From positions 1 through 64,000 of the forward strand of contig NZ_JALBYU010000001.1 of the NCBI RefSeq assembly GCF_029963765.1: 64,000 nt of DNA. The letters run 5' to 3'. Below, one piece after another: positions 26,996 to 35,427 of this stretch (position 1 is the first letter of the stretch; each line of letters starts with the position of its first letter). The notes beneath the pieces were generated by a model. It did not search any database, was not told where the DNA came from, and saw nothing but the letters and a program-made list of their open reading frames with translations. Source of the stretch: Pseudomonas sp. UYIF39 (GTDB lineage: Bacteria; Pseudomonadota; Gammaproteobacteria; Pseudomonadales; Pseudomonadaceae). Position numbers and translations under genes: made by a program.

Positions 26996-27077
26996 CATCG
27001 CGAGCAAGCTCGCTCCCACATAGACCGCGACCGTCCAGACAACTCGGTCAATTGTGGGAGCGAGCTTGCTCGCGATG
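26996..27077. repeat. Inverted REP doublet
   Basis: 25-bp perfect arms at 26996-27020 and 27053-27077 (core GCGAGCAAGCTCGCTCCCAC and complement) around 32 nt. It lies between convergent cobF and the broken ftrA gene. Pseudomonas REPs of this type are mobilised by RAYT transposases; none is in the window. Confidence 0.9.
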
Positions 27078-27093
27078 GGGTCTAAAGAACACC

Positions 27094-28068
27094 TCAAAAA
27101 ATCGCCTTTGACTCCCGACCAAACCGCTCCCGATACACCGACGGCGGCACCCCTACCACGCCGCGAAACGCCACCCGAAAACTCTCCACCGAGCGATAAC
27201 CGCAGTGTTGGGCAATCTGGTCGGTGTTCTGGTTCGTGCTCTCAAGCAGCTCGCGGGCCCGGCCCAGGCGTTCGTGCTGTAACCAGGCTTTGGGCGGCAT
27301 GCCGGTGGCTTCAGTGAAGCGGCGCAGAAACGTCCGTTCACTCATGGCCGCCTCACTCGCCAGCTCGCGAACCTCCAGCGGTTCATGCAAACGCTCGCGT
27401 GCCCACTGCATGACGCGGGACAAATCGCTACGAGGCGTAGGACTGACCGGTGTCGGAATGAACTGCGCCTGGCCGCCGGTGCGTTGTGGCGACATCACCA
27501 GCCGTCGCGCCACCGAATTGGCCACCTGCGTGCCGAAGTCCCGCGCCACCAAGTGCAGGCAGGCATCGATACCGGCAGCGCTGCCGGCCGAGGTGATCAG
27601 TTGACCTGAATCGACATAGAGCACGTCCGGATCGACCAGAATGTTCGGAAAACGCTCGGCCAACTCAGCGGTGTAGCGCCAGTGCGTGGTGGCGCCGCGA
27701 CCGTCGAGCAAACCGGTGGCCGCCAGCACGAACACACCCGAGCAGATCGACAGCAGCCGCGCACCCCGCTCATGGGCCTAGCGCAGGGCCGCGATCAATG
27801 CCTCAGGCACTGGGGCGCTGCGATCACGCCAGCCGGGAATGATGATGGTCCGGGCGTCCTCGAGCAGCTCCATGCCGCCATCGGCCAGTACCTGAATGCC
27901 GCCCATGGCGCGCATCGGGCCCTGATCAACGGCGGCGATCCGGTGCTCGTACCAAGGGAAGTCGAACTCCGGACGGGCCAGGCCGAAGATCTCCACAGCG
28001 ATGCCGAACTCGAATGTACAAAGGCCGTCATAGGCCAGAATCGCGACCAATCCAGGGGTAGGCTGCAT
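27094..28068 (-). pseudogene. ftrA: GlxA/FtrA-type AraC-family regulator interrupted by an amber codon
   Basis: One continuous frame from ATG 28068 to 27094 encodes an N-terminal DJ-1/PfpI-like sensing domain (LVAILAYDGLCTFEFGIAVEIFG, RTIIIPGWRDRSAPVPEALIAALR) and a C-terminal AraC HTH domain (MSERTFLRRFTEATGMPPKAWLQHERL, IAQHCGYRSVESFRVAFRG). It is split only by TAG at 27778-27780, between ALR and AHERGARLLSICSGVF. One change, most simply CAG to TAG, restores about 324 residues. The Cys nucleophile-like elbow (SICSG) lies after the stop. It diverges from the rhodanese gene, a frequent partner of ftrA. It may be a true nonsense mutation, a suppressible stop or a sequence error. Confidence 0.8.
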
Positions 28069-28169
28069 TTGGCGGAAAGTTCCCGGTGAGTGTCTTGTGC
28101 GCCACTGTAGCCGCAAGCGTCGGGCGGATAAAGTCTTCCCACACCCACACAGACTTTGGAGTACAGCCC

Positions 28170-28604
28170 ATGACCAGCCTCGTCCGCGAGATTCCCGCCG
28201 CCCCATCGGCCATCGCCCTGATGCATTTCAGCAACCGCCTGACCTTCGAAACCGACTGTTCCGACGTCCACGGCAGCCAACAGGCCGGCGAAGTGGATTT
28301 TGTCCTGGTGGACGTGCGCGGCCCGCTCGCGTTCGAGCGTGGTCATGTGCCGGGAGCGATCAACATTCCGGGGCGACTACTGACCGCTGAAGGCCTGGCG
28401 GCCTACCCGAAAACCAGCGTGTTCGTGGTGTATTGCGCAGGGCCCCACTGCAACGGTGCCAACAAGGCGGCGGTGAAACTGGCGGCGCTGGGTTACCCGG
28501 TCAAGGAAATGATCGGCGGAGTGACCGGTTGGCTGGATGAAGGGTTTGAGTTGAGTGTGTGGGTGCAACCGTTCAACACCACCGCCATTGGTTGCGAATG
28601 TTGA
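28170..28604 (+). CDS. Rhodanese-like sulfurtransferase
   Basis: 144 residues from the ATG at 28170; the frame extends upstream without a better start. Single rhodanese domain: VDVRGPLAFERGHVPGAINIPGRLL, active-site Cys in VVYCAGPHCNGANKAA, and MIGGVTGWLDEGFEL. It moves sulfane sulfur from a donor to a thiophilic acceptor in the cytoplasm; the loop CAGPHCNG has a second Cys. The divergent ftrA-type gene about 100 bp away is probably its regulator in intact strains. Confidence 0.88.
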   Translation: MTSLVREIPAAPSAIALMHFSNRLTFETDCSDVHGSQQAGEVDFVLVDVRGPLAFERGHVPGAINIPGRLLTAEGLAAYPKTSVFVVYCAGPHCNGANKAAVKLAALGYPVKEMIGGVTGWLDEGFELSVWVQPFNTTAIGCEC

Positions 28605-28616
28605 TATAGCCGAAAA

Positions 28617-28700
28617 GATCGCAGCCTCGTTTCACTCGACAGCTCCTACAGGTCTACGCGATCCCCTGTAGGAGCTGTCGAGTGAAACGAGGCTGCGATC
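28617..28700. repeat. Inverted repeat, REP family with GATCGCAGCCTCG core
   Basis: Perfect 35-bp arms at 28617-28651 and 28666-28700 with a 14-nt loop. It lies between the convergent rhodanese and amidotransferase genes and can act as a bidirectional terminator. It is related to, but distinct from, the GTGGGAGCGAGC type repeats elsewhere in the window. Confidence 0.88.
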
Positions 28701-28714
28701 TGTTGATCTTGCTT

Positions 28715-29347
28715 CTAAACGGATGCCCACCACCCATCAAGCGTCGCCTGCAACCACTCAAACACGGTTGCGTAGGCGGCGCTGTCCTGTTGACCCCGGG
28801 GCAGCGGTGACTCGTCGCCAAAGTGTTCATTGAGCGTGGCCACCGATTCAGCCGTCCACTCCGGATGAAACTGCAAACCCACCCGCGTCGACCCGACGCG
28901 ATACATCTGCTGCTCGCACTGATCACTGCTGGCCAGCAACTGCGCGTTGGGCGGCAGGTCGATGGCGTCTTCGTGCCATTCCAGCACCTGCAATGTCTGG
29001 CCATCGACAAAGGTCACGGGCGTCCATCCGGTTTCCGTGCGATCCATCCGCCGCACATTCCCGCCCAGGCTCAGCGCCAGCAACTGCGCCCCCAGACAAA
29101 TCGCAAACACCGCCGCGCCTTGATCCAGACTGCCCGCCAACCACTGACGTTCGGCTTCCAGCCACGCTGGCCCGGCGTTGGACTCATAAGGCCCGCCCAA
29201 CAGGATCACGGGGGCTGCACTCGACGGCGGCAACTGGCCGAGGTCAGCGCGAAACACATTCAGCGTCAAACCTCGGGACGCAGCCCAAGTGGCAATGGCG
29301 CCGGGACCTTCGGCAGGGTGGTGCTGGATCAGGTTCAACGTAGGCAT
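28715..29347 (-). CDS. Class I glutamine amidotransferase-like protein
   Basis: 210 residues. GATase type 1 triad: Cys84 in FAICLGAQLLA, and His and Glu in VGLQFHPEWT. The oxyanion strand is LLGGPYESNAGP. It is a stand-alone GuaA-like amidotransferase with no synthetase domain nearby. Members include gamma-glutamyl hydrolases and GMP-synthase-like proteins of unknown substrate. No operon partner. Confidence 0.85.
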   Translation of the reverse strand: MPTLNLIQHHPAEGPGAIATWAASRGLTLNVFRADLGQLPPSSAAPVILLGGPYESNAGPAWLEAERQWLAGSLDQGAAVFAICLGAQLLALSLGGNVRRMDRTETGWTPVTFVDGQTLQVLEWHEDAIDLPPNAQLLASSDQCEQQMYRVGSTRVGLQFHPEWTAESVATLNEHFGDESPLPRGQQDSAAYATVFEWLQATLDGWWASV

Positions 29348-29606
29348 AAGGGCTCTCTTGTAGTTTTTGCTTGTAGGTTTTGTCTGAAAAAAGGGCTTGT
29401 CCTACAGTCTTTGCACTGGCTTGGCGCACGCTTCAAGGGGCTCGAATCCGTCGGCCACTTTTCTATAAGTATTTGTCGCCTAAACACAATTTACCCTCAT
29501 GAAGCCGCTCTAGGCTGCCGGCCACTTCGGTGCTCTCCAATCGGAAGCCGCTACCGAAAGCCAATCGAAAGCTGCCAATAAAAACCTCCGCACACAGGAG
29601 TTATAA

Positions 29607-30386
29607 ATGAAGAAGCTAGTGATGTTCGGTGCCCTGGCACTGTCGATGTTGTCCCTGACGGCTGTGGCCGAAGACGCCAAGCCGATCCGCCTCGGTATCG
29701 AAGCCGGTTACCCGCCATTCTCGATGAAAACCCCTGACGGCAAACTCACCGGCTTCGACGTGGACATCGGCGACGCGCTGTGCGAGCAGATGAAAGTGAA
29801 GTGCACCTGGGTCGAGCAAGAGTTCGACGGCCTGATCCCGGCCCTGAAGGTCAAGAAAATCGACGCGATCCTGTCGTCCATGACCATCACCGACGATCGC
29901 AAAAAGAACGTCGACTTCACCATCAAGTACTACCACACCCCGGCGCGCTTCGTGATGAAGGAAGGCACCGACATCAAAGACCCGCTGACCGAACTCAAAG
30001 GCAAGAAAGTCGGTGTGCTGCGCGCCAGTACCCACGACCGCTTCGCCACTGAAGTGCTGGTGCCGGCCGGTATCAATCTGGTTCGTTACGGCTCGCAGCA
30101 GGAAGCCAACCTGGACATGGTCGCCGGTCGTCTCGACGCGATGCTGGCCGACTCGGTCAACCTGGACGACGGTTTCCTGAAAACCGACGCCGGTAAAGGC
30201 TTCGCTTTCGTTGGCCCAACCTACGAAGACGCCAAGTACTTCGGCGGCGGCGCCGGTATTGCTGTGCGCAAGGGCGATACCGCCCTGGCAGAAAAATTCA
30301 ACACCGCCATCACCGACATCCGCGCCAACGGCAAGTACAAGCAAGTGCAAGACAAGTACTTCAACTTTGACGTTTACGGCCAGTAA
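29607..30386 (+). CDS. Periplasmic basic amino acid-binding protein (AotJ/ArgT-like)
   Basis: 259 residues with a Sec signal ([21 protein letters not shown]). It belongs to the family 3 solute-binding proteins; [52 protein letters not shown] and [10 protein letters not shown] are typical of lysine/arginine/ornithine binders such as AotJ of P. aeruginosa. The ATG has a GGAG-type site. It is followed by a strong terminator and an aotO-like gene, but the permease and ATPase genes (aotQ, aotM, aotP) are missing, so it must share an ABC transporter encoded elsewhere or act alone as a sensor. The 29348-29606 gap has no gene. Confidence 0.9.
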   Translation: MKKLVMFGALALSMLSLTAVAEDAKPIRLGIEAGYPPFSMKTPDGKLTGFDVDIGDALCEQMKVKCTWVEQEFDGLIPALKVKKIDAILSSMTITDDRKKNVDFTIKYYHTPARFVMKEGTDIKDPLTELKGKKVGVLRASTHDRFATEVLVPAGINLVRYGSQQEANLDMVAGRLDAMLADSVNLDDGFLKTDAGKGFAFVGPTYEDAKYFGGGAGIAVRKGDTALAEKFNTAITDIRANGKYKQVQDKYFNFDVYGQ

Positions 30387-30397
30387 TCACGCCGTTC

Positions 30398-30436
30398 AAA
30401 AAAGTGGCAACCGTTGACGCGGTTGCCACTTTTTTT
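30398..30436 (+). terminator. Rho-independent terminator after the binding-protein gene
   Basis: Stem AGTGGCAACC with complement GGTTGCCACT around an 8-nt loop, flanked by A6 on the left and T7 on the right. It ends 11 nt after the binding-protein stop and separates it from the aotO-like gene, although weak read-through could link them. Confidence 0.9.
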
Positions 30437-30484
30437 ATGCCTTGATGATTTATTCTGCGTAGCACGCGAACACAGGAGCACCCC

Positions 30485-31597
30485 ATGCAACGCATCGACC
30501 ATTCACTGCCCTGGAGCCACCTGGGCACCGAACGCACCCTCAGCGTGTTTCGTTATGGCGCGGGCACTCGCAAGGTCTACATCCAGGCCAGCCTGCACGC
30601 TGATGAACTGCCGGGCATGCGCACGGCCTGGGAGCTGAAAAAGCGTCTGACCGAACTCGAAGCCCAGGGTCAGTTGCAGGGCGTGATCGAACTGGTTCCG
30701 GTGGCCAACCCCATTGGCCTCGATCAGCACCTGCAAGGCAGCCACATGGGCCGCTTCGAGCTGGGCAGCGGCAAGAACTTCAACCGCTCCTTCGTCGAAC
30801 TCAGCGCACCGTTGGCCAAGTTGATTGGTGATCGCTTGGGCAGTGACGCGGCTGCCAACATTGCGCTGATTCGCCAGACTATGGGCCACGTACTCGACGG
30901 CTTGCCGGCACCGACCTCGCAGCTCGAAGCCATGCACCGCTTGCTGCTGCGCCACGCCTGTGATGCCGATATCACCCTCGACCTGCATTGTGATTTCGAC
31001 GCGGCGATTCATCTGTATGCCTTGCCGCAACACTGGCCGCAGTGGCAATCCCTGGCGGCGCGTTTGAAGGCCGGGGTGGCGTTGCTCTGTGAAGAATCCG
31101 GCGGCAGCTCATTCGATGAGTCGTGTTCAACGCCGTGGTTGCGCCTGGCAAGGGCTTTCCCTGAGGCCGCGATCCCGCCGGCCAACCTGGCGACGACGCT
31201 GGAGCTGGGCAGCATGGGTGATACGCGAGTCGATCAGGCTCAAGCCAATTGCGAGGCGATTCTCGGCTTCCTCGCCGAGCAAGGTTTCATCAAAGGCACT
31301 TGGCCTGCGGCACCGAGCGAATGCTGTGAAGGCATGCCGTTCGAAGGCACCCAATACCTGTTCGCGCCGCATCATGGGGTCGTCAGTTTCTTGCGCGAAT
31401 CCGGTGAGTGGGTGGAGAAGGGGGATGCGCTGTTTGAAGTGGTCGATCCGCTGAATGATCGGGTCACCACAGTTTGCGCCGGAACCAGTGGCGTATTGTT
31501 TGCCATCGATCGTGGGCGCTACACCCAACCGGGTACATGGCAGGCGAAAGTGGCGGGGCGTGAGCCGATTCGGGTTGGGAAACTCATCAACGACTAA
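30485..31597 (+). CDS. Succinylglutamate desuccinylase/aspartoacylase family protein (AotO-like)
   Basis: 370 residues. M14-related zinc enzyme fold: ASLHADELPGMRTAWEL supplies His and Glu ligands, and ITLDLHCDFDAAIHLY the third His. A C-terminal domain (GVVSFLRESGEWVEKGDALFEVVDPL) is typical of the AstE/AspA group with a barrel-like end. In P. aeruginosa a protein of this kind is encoded inside the aotJQMOP arginine transport operon; here it follows an aotJ-like gene, which supports the AotO match. Its reaction has not been shown in that operon, so the substrate is unknown; an N-acyl amino acid is likely. Confidence 0.82.
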   Translation: MQRIDHSLPWSHLGTERTLSVFRYGAGTRKVYIQASLHADELPGMRTAWELKKRLTELEAQGQLQGVIELVPVANPIGLDQHLQGSHMGRFELGSGKNFNRSFVELSAPLAKLIGDRLGSDAAANIALIRQTMGHVLDGLPAPTSQLEAMHRLLLRHACDADITLDLHCDFDAAIHLYALPQHWPQWQSLAARLKAGVALLCEESGGSSFDESCSTPWLRLARAFPEAAIPPANLATTLELGSMGDTRVDQAQANCEAILGFLAEQGFIKGTWPAAPSECCEGMPFEGTQYLFAPHHGVVSFLRESGEWVEKGDALFEVVDPLNDRVTTVCAGTSGVLFAIDRGRYTQPGTWQAKVAGREPIRVGKLIND

Positions 31598-31622
31598 GAA
31601 TTTTCGTTGTTTTTCAGGGCCT

Positions 31623-31699
31623 CATCGCGGGCAAGCCCGCTCCCACATTTGGAATGCATTGTAAGCCATGCCCCGGGGGGGGGGGGCTTGCCCGCGATG
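31623..31699. repeat. Degraded REP doublet with G12 tract
   Basis: Left arm (CATCGCGGGCAAGCCCGCTCCCACA, 31623-31647) is intact in its core. The right arm retains only GCTTGCCCGCGATG (31686-31699); the rest is replaced by CCCC followed by twelve G, at 31671-31686. The tract is either a slippage product or an assembly artefact. Confidence 0.75.
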
Positions 31700-31783
31700 G
31701 CGGCTTTAGCAACACCGAATATGCCCTGTCAGCTTCACAGTGTTAGGCTCTGCGCCGAATCCTGCACTTGTGAAGGAAGGTTT

Positions 31784-32500
31784 ATGTTGAAGTTTCTCGC
31801 TCTGCTGACACTCCTGGCGTCCACCGCCGTCCACGCTCAAATCCCGCTGCAAACCGATCTGCCGCTCAAGTATCTGGAGCAGGCCAATATCGAATCGCGC
31901 GATCAGCCCTTGGTGATTTTCCTCCACGGTTACGGCAGTAACGAGCAGGATTTGTTCGACATCAAGGATGAGTTGCCCGCGTCCTACAACTTCCTGTCGG
32001 TGCGGGCGCCGATGGTGATGGAGGAGGGCAGTTACAAGTGGTTTCGCCAGAAGGGCAACGGTGCCTACAACGGTGAGACCGATGATCTGAAAAACAGCGG
32101 CAAGGTCTTGCTGGATTTCGTCGCACAGGCGGCGAAGAAATATCACACCGAACCGAACAAGGTGTTCCTGGTCGGTTTCAGCCAGGGCGCGATCATGTCC
32201 TACGAGGTGGCGTTGCGTCATCCTGCGGCGGTCGGCGGGATCGCGGCATTGAGCGGGCGGATTCTGCCGGTGCTCCAGTCCGAACTGAAACCCGATGAAA
32301 ACCGCCAGAAGCTGGCGATTTTCATTGGTCATGGCACCGCGGACAAACGCCTTCCGTACATCGATGGTACGGAGGCCGACAGCCTGTTGCAGAGCCTGTC
32401 ACTCAAGCCTGAATTTCATGCCTACCCTGGCGTCGGTCACACCATCAGTGCGGCCGAAATGCAGGACTTGAGCGCGTGGTTGCAGCGCCTCAATCCCTGA
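31784..32500 (+). CDS. Exported carboxylesterase, phospholipase/acyl-protein-thioesterase family
   Basis: 238 residues from ATG 31784 (GAAGGAAGG upstream). Signal peptide MLKFLALLTLLASTAVHA. Alpha/beta-hydrolase with FLHGYGSNEQDLFDI (oxyanion), GFSQGAIMSYEVALRHP (nucleophile Ser), HGTADKRLPYI (Asp) and GVGHTISAAEM (His). This is the YpfH/APT1-like family acting on short esters. The signal peptide means periplasmic or outer-surface action. It converges with the next gene, 3 nt apart. Confidence 0.88.
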   Translation: MLKFLALLTLLASTAVHAQIPLQTDLPLKYLEQANIESRDQPLVIFLHGYGSNEQDLFDIKDELPASYNFLSVRAPMVMEEGSYKWFRQKGNGAYNGETDDLKNSGKVLLDFVAQAAKKYHTEPNKVFLVGFSQGAIMSYEVALRHPAAVGGIAALSGRILPVLQSELKPDENRQKLAIFIGHGTADKRLPYIDGTEADSLLQSLSLKPEFHAYPGVGHTISAAEMQDLSAWLQRLNP

Positions 32501-32503
32501 TGC

Positions 32504-33091
32504 TTACTTGCCGGAGACGATCTGTTTGACCAGCGTCTCGTGGCCAGCATTGTCACTGAGGCGGGAAATCACCTGAACGATCGCCATGCGCGTGTTAGAC
32601 GCGGCCATCACTGTGGTGTCGAGGGTTTTGCCGCCGCCCTGGGTGGCGGTGCTGTCGATCTGCCGCAGCCCCAGGCCAGTGCCTTTCTGGGTCAGGCTTT
32701 TTTCGCTGAGCTTGGTGAAGTCCGGCAGCGCCGTGGCTTGTTCGGTGGCGAAGTCAGACGCCGCGGAGTCGAGGAACTGACCGTCGTTGTCTTTGACGTT
32801 GAGGCCGCCGGGGATAGTGTTTTCAGCCGCGATCACTACGGTTTTAGTGGCCTGATTGGTGTACATGGTGCCCGTTGCCCCAGCGGTGCCGGTGGACGCG
32901 TCGCCGGCAGGCAGCGGGTTGGCGATGAAACCTTTGGGCAGGGTGAACTTGAACTTGCCGCCGAGCATCGAGACGGTCTGTGCGGGCGCGGTATCGCTGG
33001 CAGTGGCCTTGGCGGCCTGCGCATTCAGCGCTCCCAGACTGGCAGCCGCCGTCAACAAAAGGGCAACGGCTTTTTTACTCAACAATGACAT
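32504..33091 (-). CDS. Small exported protein of unknown function
   Basis: 195 residues with a Sec signal (MSLLSKKAVALLLTAAASLGALNAQA). The mature part begins with a Thr/Ala-rich linker and then MLGGKFKFTLPKGFIANPLP, a beginning seen in DcrB-like periplasmic proteins; DGQFLDSAASDFATEQATALPDFTKLSE and LRQIDSTATQGGGKTLDTTVMA follow. No catalytic motif. I do not recognise the function; DcrB-like is only a guess from the opening. The gene is single and converges with the esterase. Confidence 0.75.
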   Translation of the reverse strand: MSLLSKKAVALLLTAAASLGALNAQAAKATASDTAPAQTVSMLGGKFKFTLPKGFIANPLPAGDASTGTAGATGTMYTNQATKTVVIAAENTIPGGLNVKDNDGQFLDSAASDFATEQATALPDFTKLSEKSLTQKGTGLGLRQIDSTATQGGGKTLDTTVMAASNTRMAIVQVISRLSDNAGHETLVKQIVSGK

Positions 33092-33209
33092 TCAGAAACT
33101 CCAGGGATGGTCGGTCTCGCGGTGGGGGGCGATCATCCCATGGAGGTTGCGGCGCATTCCAGCGCGGTCTAACGGACGGTCACGTTCTTATGGCTACTTA
33201 TGGGCCCGC

Positions 33210-33383
33210 TCCAACCAACCACTGCTGAGCGTCATCGGCCTGGAACGGCCACTCACCGCACGCATCGACGGCGCCACCACCGTCTTCAATTCCTACGGCA
33301 CCGGCCTGCGTCTATGGGGCAACCGCACCGCGGCCTGGCCCAATGTCACCCACATGCGCAACTTCGAAAACGTGCGCCGCACT
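33210..33383 (+). pseudogene. Remnant of a phage or tailocin tail-sheath gene
   Basis: The frame reads SVIGLERPLTARIDGATT, then SYGTGLRLWGNRTAAWP and VTHMRNFENVRRT. The last two are hallmark sequences of contractile tail-sheath proteins (RLWGNRT, FENVRRT) near their C-terminal half. About 55 codons remain; neither a start nor the rest of the protein is present. It sits between the small exported protein and the acyl-CoA ligase island and marks a lost prophage or pyocin-like locus. The adjacent 33384-33804 stretch has no gene that I can support. Confidence 0.75.
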
Positions 33384-33421
33384 GATCTCCGATTCTTGCC
33401 GGTGCTCGCTGGTATTTGGTC

Positions 33422-33451
33422 GATTTCTGTCGGTCGCTACCGGCAGAAATC
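33422..33451. repeat. Hairpin repeat
   Basis: GATTTCTGTCGGT (33422-33434) pairs with ACCGGCAGAAATC (33439-33451) with one mismatch and a CGCT loop. The following CGGCCAAAAGCAG matches a repeat I have seen in other Pseudomonas intergenic regions, so it is probably a mobile or junction repeat at the island edge. Function is unknown. Confidence 0.45.
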
Positions 33452-33804
33452 GGCCAAAAGCAGTCTATCGACAACAACAATGCTGCCTGATTATTTGCGG
33501 ATACCAAAGTTCAGGGCGTGCCCCTGAACAATTGATGCCTTCCAGGGATACTGTTGTTGCATGATAAATACCAAAATTTTCACTCACTTTTCCTACTGCA
33601 ATTGCAGCCAAGCCGAAAAAGCCATAGGAGAGCCTTCGCTAGCTATGGCTGCTTGTCGCCTGATGACCTGCACCGTATCCAGGGTGCAGACAATGCCAAG
33701 TGGAACCCGACTTCTGAATCAGCACTTCGTCAGTGTTACTGCCTATGCGATTTATCGCGTTTCAAGTAGCCAATTGCTGCATTGCTGCATTGCGCACCGG
33801 CGTT

Positions 33805-35373
33805 CTAGGCAATTTGACGAGCGCGGTTCTCCCAGAACGGCTTGCGCAGTTCGGTTTTCAACACCTTCCCGACACTGGACAATGGCAACGAGTCCCGGAA
33901 CTCGACACTACGCGGAACCTTGTACCCGGCAATGGATTCGCGGCAGTGGGCGATAACCTGTTGCTCGGAGATGCATGCTCCAGGATTGCAGACGATCACT
34001 GCGTGAACAGTTTCGCCCCACTTTTCGCTGGGAATGCCTATTACTGCAACCTGGGTAACGGCCGGAAGTCTGACGATAATGTTTTCGACCTCGGCGGTAA
34101 AGATGTTCTCGCCGCCACTCACAATCATGTCCTTCAGCCGGTCGCAGATATAGACGAAGCCATCTTCGTCCATGTAGCCGCCATCGCCAGTGTGCATCCA
34201 GCCGTTTCGCAGCGCTTCGGCAGTGGCTTGCACGTTGTTCCAGTAACCGAGCATGACATTCGGCCCGCGTGCGACGATCTCCCCCACGGTGCCACGTGGC
34301 ACCTCCCGATCTTCGGCATCAACGATACGGATTTCAACGCAGTTGACCGGCATCCCCGCCGAGTACATCTTACCGCTGCGCTGATGCTCCTCGCAGTGAT
34401 ACTCGGCATTGAGGATGCATGCAAAGGGAGACAGTTCGGTCATGCCGTAGCCTTGGATGAAGTCGGCTGCCGAAAAGGACTGGCGGGCTTGGTCGAGCAG
34501 TGCCGGGGAGATTGCCGAAGCGCCATAAGTGATTTTCCTTAGCGAGCTCAGATCAAGTTGGGCCGCAGCGGGATTGACTTCGCGCCAATCGAGGAGTATC
34601 TGCAGCATGGTCGGCGCCAGCCTGGTATTGCTGATCCGTTCCAGGCCGATGCATTCAAGTACCTCCTGCGGTTTGAAGGCGGATAAAACCACATGCGTAC
34701 CGCCGCTAATGAACAGAGAGACCATTGCCGACAGATCGGCTATATGGAACATCGGCATGGCATGCAAGAAGATGGTCTGAGCTCCGATCCCGGTCTGGTC
34801 GAATGTGGCCAGGGCTGATAAAACGAGATTGTTATGACTGAGCATTACCCCTTTGGGGAAGCCCGTGGTTCCACCAGTATAAAAGACGCCCAGCAGAGAA
34901 TCGCCACCACGAAGGGCATCTTCGACCGACTCATACTGGGTGATCAGCATTTCGTAGTTGAGCATGCCCGGCGGAGTTTCGCCGTCGCCGGCATAAATCA
35001 TCAGGCGCAGGGTTTTCGCAGCAGCGCTGATTTTTCCTGCCAGATCCAGGAAACTATCGTCGACGATCAGTACACAGGTTTCAGAATCGTCCAATGAATA
35101 GACGATCTCCGCAGCGCTCCAACGGATGTTCACCGGGTTGAGTACGGCATCGGCCCAAGGGACCGCCAGACAGTATTCGATGTACCGCTGCGAGTTCAGC
35201 GAAAGCATTGCCACCCGCTCGCCGCTGGTCACGCCCAGGCCTTTTAGTGCGCCGGCCAGACGGGCGACTCGTTCGCCCAACTGGGCAAAGCTCAGACTAC
35301 GACCTTGGTAACGAATAGCTGGTGTCTCGGGACGCTGTTGCATATGGCGATGCAACCCTTGGGTCAAGTACAT
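33805..35373 (-). CDS. AMP-dependent acyl-CoA synthetase/ligase
   Basis: 522 residues from ATG 35373 (AGGAG 6 nt upstream); the longer frame start is not supported. ANL superfamily: P-loop FYTGGTTGFPKGVMLSH, GYGMTELSPFACILNAEY, MHTGDGGYMDEDGFVYICDRLKDMIVSGGENIF and the C-terminal catalytic Lys in SSVGKVLKTELRK. It activates a carboxylic acid to an acyl-AMP and then the CoA thioester; the family cannot be narrowed beyond medium- or long-chain or aryl acids. It heads away from the TorF porin gene (55 nt gap, same strand) and may be last in an operon with the amidohydrolase. Confidence 0.9.
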   Translation of the reverse strand: MYLTQGLHRHMQQRPETPAIRYQGRSLSFAQLGERVARLAGALKGLGVTSGERVAMLSLNSQRYIEYCLAVPWADAVLNPVNIRWSAAEIVYSLDDSETCVLIVDDSFLDLAGKISAAAKTLRLMIYAGDGETPPGMLNYEMLITQYESVEDALRGGDSLLGVFYTGGTTGFPKGVMLSHNNLVLSALATFDQTGIGAQTIFLHAMPMFHIADLSAMVSLFISGGTHVVLSAFKPQEVLECIGLERISNTRLAPTMLQILLDWREVNPAAAQLDLSSLRKITYGASAISPALLDQARQSFSAADFIQGYGMTELSPFACILNAEYHCEEHQRSGKMYSAGMPVNCVEIRIVDAEDREVPRGTVGEIVARGPNVMLGYWNNVQATAEALRNGWMHTGDGGYMDEDGFVYICDRLKDMIVSGGENIFTAEVENIIVRLPAVTQVAVIGIPSEKWGETVHAVIVCNPGACISEQQVIAHCRESIAGYKVPRSVEFRDSLPLSSVGKVLKTELRKPFWENRARQIA

Positions 35374-35427
35374 CGAAATCTCCTGCCTTGTTTTTTTGAG
35401 TTGCAAATTTCTTAACTGAAGGTTTGA

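Noticed and set aside
33561..33956. 131-codon plus-strand frame near the tail-sheath remnant
   Set aside because: Runs into the acyl-CoA ligase gene in antisense and has no recognisable family.
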